Positions 5,982 to 9,958 of a stretch of 9,958 nucleotides of DNA are shown in pieces. Numbering within the stretch: position 1 is the stretch's first letter; each line of letters starts with the position of its first letter. The notes under the pieces are model-generated. The model had not been told where the DNA came from. It searched no databases and saw only the letters and a list, made by a program, of their open reading frames with translations. Origin of the DNA: JAAFHS01 sp031396505 (GTDB taxonomy: Bacteria; Pseudomonadota; Alphaproteobacteria; Rhodobacterales; Rhodobacteraceae); assembly GCA_031396505.1 (NCBI GenBank), contig JANNKX010000065.1, positions 1-9,958 of the forward strand, written 5' to 3'. Made by a program: the position numbers and the translations under genes.

Positions 5982-6908
5982 ATGGCCCATCTTCGGTTCG
6001 TTATCACCTGTGTCTGTGCCGGCCTTATCGGTGGCACTGTTCTTGGGGTGTCGCCGGCATTGGCAGATGTCATCGCCGGGCAATCCGATCCGGTGTTTGA
6101 AGCGGCGGTTGATCTGTGGTTGGCCGACGACGAGGCCGCAGCCCTGCCGGGCCTTGCCGCGCTGGCGCAGGACCAGAACGCGGCGGCGCAAATTTTGCTG
6201 GGACTGATTGACACGACACCCGCCCTTCAGGGGGATTGGCTGATGGGGCAACCGCGTGCGGCGCGAATCGCACTGCTGCGCGCACCGGGCGGGCTGTCCG
6301 GGCAGAACTGGATGCGCAGTGCGGCCGCAACGGAGCCGCTGGCACAAACATGGCTGGCGCTGTGGGACGCCGACGCGCCGATGACGGTGATCCTTGATTT
6401 CGCGCGGCTGGGCGAGGCGCGCGCGGCGCGGGTTGCGGCGATGACGCTGGCCAGCCGCGAAATGATCGGCTTTGCGGCACTGGCCGCGGATCCCGCCTAC
6501 CCCGCCGCCGCCCGCGCCTTTGCGATCCGGGACCTGCGGCGCAGCGACCCGTTGCGTGCGGCGCGGGACGCGGCCCTGCTTGCACCCGCCGATCCGCAGG
6601 GCGAAATCCTTGGACTGCGGCCCAACAGTCAGGCGGACACGGCGGCCTGGCTGGCCAGCAATCCCGAGGGGGATGCGCTGGTGGCGTTCTGTGCGGTAAC
6701 CTGCCCCGACGCGGATCAGGCCGCATGTCAGGCAGCGTCCTATCAGGCCTTGGGCGGATATTGGGAGGTCATGGATTTGGGATCACCCGTTGAGGCGATC
6801 ATTGCGTCGGACCGGTTCAACCGCAGTGCAGCCGGGCGGGCATCAGTGTTGCGCGGCATGAAGGGAGGCGGAACCGACAACGCCTGTCTGGCTAAGGCGC
6901 TGAAATGA
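5982..6908 (+). CDS. Exported helical protein of unknown function
   Basis: 308 residues. ATG 5982 directly follows the TAG of the molybdopterin-binding gene, with GAGG at 5973–5976 in that gene's last codons as ribosome binding site, so the two are probably co-translated. A clear signal peptide (hydrophobic core VITCVCAGLIGGTVLGV, cleavage after ALA at about 28) predicts a periplasmic protein. The mature part is rich in Ala, Leu and Asp and looks like helical hairpins (FEAAVDLWLADDEAAALPGL, LAALAQDQNAAAQILLGLI), reminiscent of TPR/Sel1-type repeats without a strict match. Four cysteines cluster near the C-terminus (FCAVTCP, QAAC, DNAC), suggesting disulfides. I do not recognise the family. 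Its position at the end of a molybdenum-cofactor operon suggests a link to that system, but it could be only a passenger. Confidence 0.8.
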   Translation: MAHLRFVITCVCAGLIGGTVLGVSPALADVIAGQSDPVFEAAVDLWLADDEAAALPGLAALAQDQNAAAQILLGLIDTTPALQGDWLMGQPRAARIALLRAPGGLSGQNWMRSAAATEPLAQTWLALWDADAPMTVILDFARLGEARAARVAAMTLASREMIGFAALAADPAYPAAARAFAIRDLRRSDPLRAARDAALLAPADPQGEILGLRPNSQADTAAWLASNPEGDALVAFCAVTCPDADQAACQAASYQALGGYWEVMDLGSPVEAIIASDRFNRSAAGRASVLRGMKGGGTDNACLAKALK

Positions 6909-6931
6909 GAAACCCCCGGACGTGCCGGGGG
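6902..6931 (-). terminator. Terminator between exported protein gene and infC
   Basis: A 7-bp GC stem, CCCCCGG (6913–6919) with CCGGGGG (6925–6931), encloses a 5-base loop. Read on the - strand it is followed by TTTCTCATTTC, a moderate T-rich tail, so it best fits termination of infC. On the + strand there is no T-run, though the hairpin also sits just past the stop of the converging gene and may serve both. Confidence 0.65.
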
Positions 6932-6953
6932 CGCTGTCGTGGTGCTATGGCGC

Positions 6954-7493
6954 TTACTTTGGTCCGATCATCATGACCATCTGGCGGCCTTCAAGGCGGG
7001 GGAACGATTCGATCTTGCCCACTTCGGCCACGTCTTCTTCAACCCGTTTCAACAGCTCCAGCCCCAGTTGCTGGTGCGCCATTTCGCGGCCACGAAACCG
7101 CAAGGTGACCTTGACCTTGTCGCCTTCATCGAGAAATTTCATCACGGAACGCATCTTGACATCATAGTCGTGGGTATCGGTTCCGGGACGGAACTTGATT
7201 TCCTTGATTTCGATGATGTGCTGTTTCTTACGCGCGTCAGCCTCGCGTTTTTGCGTCTCATACTTGAATTTGCCGAAATCCATGATCTTGCAGACGGGCG
7301 GTTCCGCGTTGGGCGAGATTTCGACCAGATCGAGGCCGGCCTCTTCGGCCATCTGCATGGCGCGCGCGGGGCTGACGACACCCACGTTTTCGCCATCAGC
7401 GCCGATCAGGCGGATTTCAGTGCCACGGATACGATCGTTCACACGGGGGCCCGTCTCGCGCTGCGGGGGGGCGTTGTGGGGTCTGCGGGCTAT
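6954..7493 (-). CDS. infC: Translation initiation factor IF-3, ATA start
   Basis: IF-3 binds the 30S subunit and checks the initiator tRNA and start codon. The protein carries the family landmarks: GPRVNDRIR near the N-terminus, LDLVEISPNAEPPVCKIMDF at the end of the N-domain, a lysine-rich linker helix, and KVTLRFRGREMAHQ in the C-domain, ending MIGPK with TAA at 6954–6956. I place the start at the ATA codon 7493–7491, giving 179 residues beginning IARRPHNAPPQR, the usual IF-3 length. AAGGA lies 8 bases upstream of it. The only in-frame ATG, at 7568, would add 25 residues unlike IF-3, has no ribosome binding site, and lies upstream of the predicted promoter. Non-standard infC starts (ATT in E. 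coli) are known to allow IF-3 to repress its own translation, so autoregulation is likely. Confidence 0.93.
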   Translation of the reverse strand: MARRPHNAPPQRETGPRVNDRIRGTEIRLIGADGENVGVVSPARAMQMAEEAGLDLVEISPNAEPPVCKIMDFGKFKYETQKREADARKKQHIIEIKEIKFRPGTDTHDYDVKMRSVMKFLDEGDKVKVTLRFRGREMAHQQLGLELLKRVEEDVAEVGKIESFPRLEGRQMVMMIGPK

Positions 7494-7532
7494 GGTGTCG
7501 GTCCTTCTTGTGGTTTCAACGGATTGTTGCGC

Positions 7533-7561
7533 AAGGTAGCGGTCTGGACGGCAGCTTTCAA
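7533..7561 (-). promoter_or_regulatory. Predicted sigma70-type promoter of infC
   Basis: On the - strand, TTGAAA (7561–7556) and TACCTT (7538–7533) are separated by exactly 17 bases. Transcription would start near 7526, about 33 bases before the ATA start and downstream of the in-frame ATG at 7568, which independently argues against that ATG as the start. Predicted from sequence only. Confidence 0.55.
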
Positions 7562-7677
7562 CCCGCATTCAACCGGGGTTTGGTGCCTTTGGCAGTCATA
7601 GGCTTTTCAATGGCATCACTTTCTGGCATAGAAACGGTGCAATCCGGGGGTGACGCCGGAGCATAGGAGAGTGTGAC
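7562..7677 (+). promoter_or_regulatory. Upstream region of the Ala-rich protein gene
   Basis: This is the divergent intergenic stretch between infC and the alanine-rich gene. The ribosome binding site AGGAG (7665–7669) is 8 bases from ATG 7678. A small inverted repeat, TCCGG (7643–7647) with CCGGA (7656–7660), precedes it. No convincing -35/-10 pair is visible for the + strand; TTTCAA with CATAGA 16 bases later is the best weak candidate. Confidence 0.35.
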
Positions 7678-8139
7678 ATGAACAGAAATGTAATTATCGG
7701 GGCGCTTGTGGTGTTGATTGCCGCGGGCGGGTATTATCAATTCAGCTATAAGCCGGCACAAGAGGCCGCCGCCGCCGCAGAGGCCGCGACGGCCGCTGCC
7801 GCTGCAGAGGCCGCTGCGGCCGAAGCCGCTGCTGCCGAAGCCGCCGCTGCCGCCGAGGCTGCTGCCGCCGAAGCCGCTGCCGCCACCGAGGCCGCTGCTG
7901 CAGAGGCCGCTACGGCGGTTGAAGGCGCCGCCGCGGATGCCACCGCCGCCGCGACGGATGCCGCCGCCGTTCTGGACCCGGCGAATTTTAACGCGACCGC
8001 CGTGAACGCAATGATCGACGGCTCGGCTTTGGGCGCGGACGTGAAAGCGACGCTTAAGGCGGCTGTGGATGCCGCTGCAACCAACCCGGCCCTGGTGCAA
8101 GGCGCGCTGGATCAGGTGAAAGCTGCGATGGGTCTGTGA
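7678..8139 (+). CDS. Membrane-anchored Ala/Glu-rich small protein, unknown function
   Basis: 153 residues with a strong ribosome binding site. The N-terminus MNRN is followed by one hydrophobic helix (about 5–19, VIIGALVVLIAAGGY) and a Lys-Pro. There is no obvious signal peptidase site, so it is probably a signal anchor with the rest in the periplasm. Residues about 27–98 are a low-complexity helix of AEAAAA-type repeats, mostly 5 or 6 residues long, with almost no charge other than glutamate. The last 55 residues (from LDPANFNATAVNAMIDGSAL) form an ordinary-looking small helical domain that may carry the function. I recognise no family. The layout of anchor, long Ala-rich helix and small C-terminal domain resembles TolA in outline only. 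It is a single gene: divergent promoter region before it, strong terminator after it. Confidence 0.8.
   Translation: MNRNVIIGALVVLIAAGGYYQFSYKPAQEAAAAAEAATAAAAAEAAAAEAAAAEAAAAAEAAAAEAAAATEAAAAEAATAVEGAAADATAAATDAAAVLDPANFNATAVNAMIDGSALGADVKATLKAAVDAAATNPALVQGALDQVKAAMGL
7762..7917 (+). repeat. Short Ala-Glu coding repeats (GAGGCC/GAAGCC based)
   Basis: Degenerate tandem units of 15 or 18 bases encode AEAAA/AEAAAA. They are built mainly from GCC, GCT and GAG/GAA codons, unlike the GCG/GCA/CAG-rich repeats of the OmpA-family gene. Units vary in length but keep frame. Such a tract is a likely site of length variation between strains. Confidence 0.7.
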
Positions 8140-8158
8140 TCCATCCGGGCTGACGAAC

Positions 8159-8193
8159 AAACGCCGCGCCCCCAAAAATGGCGCGGCGTTTTT
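8159..8193 (+). terminator. Strong bidirectional terminator
   Basis: A perfect 12-bp stem, AAACGCCGCGCC (8159–8170) with GGCGCGGCGTTT (8180–8191), encloses a 9-base loop. A TTTTT run (8189–8193) completes the + strand terminator of the alanine-rich gene. The A-rich left flank gives a shorter T-run on the - strand, so it can also stop transcription of the sulfur operon, whose last gene ends at 8206. Confidence 0.9.
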
Positions 8194-8205
8194 CATTGGG
8201 CGGGA

Positions 8206-8553
8206 TCAGTCCAACAGCGTCAGGGTTCGGTTGGCGCACAGATCAACGCCGGTATCAAAGTTTTCGCCGCCCGGCACGGTCGCACCCACCGTGAAAGTGA
8301 CGTAGACGCGCACCGTGCGACATTCGATCAGCGCAAGGTCAAGGGTGGCGCTGTCGCCCGGCAAGATTTCATCAACCCACGCGCCGAGATTATCGTCGAT
8401 GATGGTGCCGTCGGGGCGTTCCTCGAACACCGAAAAGCCAGAGACGGCCAGTTCGGTGTGATTGGTGAAGGTCAGGGATTGCAGATCATCGGCCTGCGCG
8501 GCAATGGCCATCACCGCGCTGGGCAGCAGAAAAAGCGCGGCAAACGCCCTCAT
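8206..8553 (-). CDS. Small exported protein of unknown function
   Basis: 115 residues. Its ATG (8553–8551) overlaps the fpr stop as ATGA, so it is translated with the sulfur-assimilation operon and is its last gene in this direction. A typical signal peptide (MRAFAALFLLPSAVMAIAAQA, cleavage after about residue 21) predicts a periplasmic protein. The mature part of about 94 residues is acidic and looks beta-rich (LTFTNHTELAVSGFSVFE, VRVYVTFTVGA). It has two cysteines, C78 and C106, that could form one disulfide. A conserved-looking central patch reads WVDEILPGDSATLDL. I do not recognise the family and see no catalytic motif. The overlap shows co-expression but does not prove a role in sulfur metabolism. 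Confidence 0.8.
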   Translation of the reverse strand: MRAFAALFLLPSAVMAIAAQADDLQSLTFTNHTELAVSGFSVFEERPDGTIIDDNLGAWVDEILPGDSATLDLALIECRTVRVYVTFTVGATVPGGENFDTGVDLCANRTLTLLD

Positions 8554-9344
8554 ATGCCGTCGCCCACAAAGGCCTTTTCAACAACGTATTCAAGGGGTTC
8601 GCTGTTGGCACCTTCGCGCAGGCCGAACCTTTCAAGGATCGCCTTCACGTCGATGTTGAAGGCCAGCGATCCGCAAACCATGGCGCGGTCGGTGGCAGGG
8701 TCCATCGGTGGCAGGTTCAGGTCGGCAAACACCTTGCCCGATGACAGATTGTCGGTGACGCGGCCCATGTGGGGGGACGCCTCACGCGTGGTGGTGGGAT
8801 AATACAGCAGCTTGCCTGCAACCATGTCGCCAATCAGGGGATCATCCTGAAGGCTTTCCACCAATTGGCGGCCATATTCCAGTTCGGCCACCTCGCGGCA
8901 GGTGTGCATCATGATGACTTGATCGTATTTCTCATACGTCTCAGGCTCGCGCAGCAGTGAGGCAAAGGGCGCAAAGCCGGTGCCGGTGGACAACAGCCAC
9001 AGGCGTTTTCCGGGCAGCAGGGCGTCATGCACCAGCGTGCCTACGGGTTTGGGGCGCAGGATAATCTGATCGCCGGGTTGGATGTGCTGGAGTTTCGATG
9101 TCAGCGGGCCATCGGGGACTTTGATCGAATAGAATTCAAGCTCGTCATCCCACGCTGGCGACGCGATGGAATAGGCGCGCAGCAGGGGTTTGCCGTTGTC
9201 GCCCATCAAGCCGATCATGACGAATTCACCCGAGCGAAAGCGCAGCGATGGCGGGCGGCTGACGCGGAACGAAAACAGGCGGTCCGTCCAGTGGGTGACG
9301 GCGGTCACGGTTTGCGCGTCGGGAATGACTGTGGGGGCGTTCAT
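8550..9344 (-). CDS. fpr: Ferredoxin/flavodoxin-NADP(+) reductase
   Basis: 264-residue FAD enzyme that exchanges electrons between NADPH and ferredoxin or flavodoxin; in this operon it plausibly feeds the sulfite reductase. It closely resembles the Rhodobacter-type FPR as I remember it. The FAD-binding motif RAYSIAS follows FRSGEFVMIGL. The NADP-binding part has STGTGFAPFASL and later MVCGSLAFN. The C-terminus is VVEKAFVGDGI, with no terminal aromatic residue, as in bacterial FPRs of this group. I prefer ATG 9344 because GAGAG lies 5 bases upstream and the N-terminus (MNAPTVIPDAQTVT) then fits the family length; ATG 9356 would add four residues. The preceding gene stops at 9360. The stop codon overlaps the start of the next, exported-protein gene. 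Confidence 0.95.
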   Translation of the reverse strand: MNAPTVIPDAQTVTAVTHWTDRLFSFRVSRPPSLRFRSGEFVMIGLMGDNGKPLLRAYSIASPAWDDELEFYSIKVPDGPLTSKLQHIQPGDQIILRPKPVGTLVHDALLPGKRLWLLSTGTGFAPFASLLREPETYEKYDQVIMMHTCREVAELEYGRQLVESLQDDPLIGDMVAGKLLYYPTTTREASPHMGRVTDNLSSGKVFADLNLPPMDPATDRAMVCGSLAFNIDVKAILERFGLREGANSEPLEYVVEKAFVGDGI

Positions 9345-9359
9345 GTTGTCTCTCATCTG

Positions 9360-9764
9360 TCAGGCCCGAAGCCGTGCCTGATAATCGTTGTCCTGCCAGT
9401 CGGCGCGGAATTGCCATTGGTCGGCGGGTTGGCGCGCGGCGAGGTCATCGCTGATTTCAACCTCGTCAAACCCGCTGCGCCGCGCCATGGTATATTGATC
9501 GGCAATCACATGTCCATGCGCGCGCAAGCGGCCCGTGTAGCCCATCACGCGCAGGCAGCGGGCAAGGGTAAAGCCGCGCCCGTCGTTGAAGGCGGGAAAG
9601 GCGATGCGAATGAGGCCGATGTTGCCGAAATGCGCAGCAAGGGCGGCGGGATCATCGGTGTTGGCCAGATCCAGCGCGCCGGTGTGGTTCGCGATATCCG
9701 ACAATGGCACAAAGGTTTCGGGCGCGCCGACGGCAAATCCGGTATCGGTGACAAGGATGGTCAT
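9360..9764 (-). CDS. DUF934-family protein of the sulfate-reduction operon
   Basis: 134 residues from ATG 9764, which overlaps the cysH stop as ATGA; an upstream in-frame ATG would add 19 residues lying inside cysH and is unlikely. The sequence fits DUF934: MTILVTDTGFAV, then LANTDDPAALAAHFGNIGLI, FPAFNDGRGFTLARCLR, GYTGRLRAHGHVIADQYTMARRSGFDEVEI, ending DWQDNDYQARLRA. DUF934 proteins are almost always encoded beside assimilatory sulfite reductase and CysH. Their biochemical role is, to my knowledge, not established. No signal peptide or membrane segment is visible, so it is cytoplasmic. It is followed by fpr after a short gap. Confidence 0.9.
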   Translation of the reverse strand: MTILVTDTGFAVGAPETFVPLSDIANHTGALDLANTDDPAALAAHFGNIGLIRIAFPAFNDGRGFTLARCLRVMGYTGRLRAHGHVIADQYTMARRSGFDEVEISDDLAARQPADQWQFRADWQDNDYQARLRA

Positions 9765-9958
9765 GCGGCGGTGTCTTTCGTGATAGGGACTGCGCGGCCA
9801 TTGATGAAATGGATGCCGCATTCAGTTTTTGTGCTGTTGCGCCAACGGCCTGCGCGGGGATCTTCGCCTTCCTTCACCGGGCTGGTGCACGGGGCGCAGC
9901 CGATTGAGGGGTAGCCTTTGGCGACCAGCGGATGGCGCGGCAGGCGGTTGTTGACCAT
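9761..9958 (-). CDS. cysH: Phospho-/adenylylsulfate reductase, C-terminal part
   Basis: The last 65 residues of a CysH-family reductase, which reduces activated sulfate (APS or PAPS) to sulfite with thioredoxin or glutaredoxin. The gene enters from the right edge; the methionine at 9958 is internal. Diagnostic features are HPLVAKGYPSIGCAPCT, with a CxxC that in APS-type enzymes forms half of the 4Fe-4S ligand set, and KTECGIH with the catalytic cysteine. The CAPC pair points to the iron-sulfur, APS-using type rather than the clusterless PAPS type. The other cysteine pair lies outside the window and is needed for proof. TGA at 9763–9761 overlaps the DUF934 start as ATGA. By the usual gene order, sulfite reductase should lie just beyond the right edge. 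Confidence 0.92.
   Translation of the reverse strand: MVNNRLPRHPLVAKGYPSIGCAPCTSPVKEGEDPRAGRWRNSTKTECGIHFINGRAVPITKDTAA

Noticed and set aside
7558..8196. 212-codon Gly/Arg-rich - strand frame opposite the Ala-rich small gene
   Set aside because: Low-complexity antisense of alanine codons. The + strand frame has a strong ribosome site, a hydrophobic anchor and a terminator.
9027..9914. 295-codon + strand frame opposite fpr, DUF934 and cysH
   Set aside because: It spans three recognised genes on the other strand, contains no domain motif and has no ribosome binding site.

Overview
The window looks like chromosomal DNA of a high-GC alphaproteobacterium, most likely a Rhodobacteraceae/roseobacter-type organism. 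The grounds are the cysH–DUF934–fpr gene order, an fpr product resembling Rhodobacter FPR, an infC that appears to start at ATA, the CoxE/XdhC/molybdopterin-binding set, and an OmpA-family protein with a long alanine-rich segment. This placement comes from recognising families by eye, not from a search.

Left part (1–6908, all + strand). The tail of an unidentified gene overlaps a CoxE-type VWA protein, whose stop codon lies inside a hairpin terminator. An AT-richer gap of about 300 bases follows, with a palindrome and short direct repeats. It leads to a secreted OmpA-family protein carrying 11 tandem 10- or 12-residue repeats. A strong terminator closes that gene, and a full-length XdhC/CoxI-family gene starts one base after its T-run. 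XdhC overlaps (ATGA) a MoeA/Mog-like molybdopterin-binding protein, which abuts (TAG-ATG) an unrecognised exported protein. The CoxE, XdhC and MoeA-like genes form a maturation set of the kind that serves molybdenum hydroxylases of the CO dehydrogenase/xanthine dehydrogenase family. No hydroxylase structural gene lies in the window.

Middle (6909–8193). infC, encoding translation initiation factor IF-3, is on the - strand. It has a recognisable sigma70-like promoter and most probably an ATA start codon. Divergent from it is a small membrane-anchored alanine/glutamate-rich protein ending in a 12-bp-stem terminator.

Right part (8206–9958, all - strand). This is the 3' half of an assimilatory sulfate-reduction operon: the cysH C-terminus, a DUF934 protein, ferredoxin/flavodoxin-NADP reductase (fpr), and a small exported protein of unknown function. 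ATGA overlaps join cysH to DUF934 and fpr to the exported protein. FPR plausibly supplies electrons to a sulfite reductase encoded just outside the window.

No tRNA, rRNA, CRISPR array, insertion sequence or phage gene is visible. I see no clearly new multi-gene system. The best leads are the two alanine-rich envelope proteins, the terminator/start-codon fusion at xdhC, the non-standard infC start, and two unknown exported proteins attached to the molybdenum and sulfur operons.
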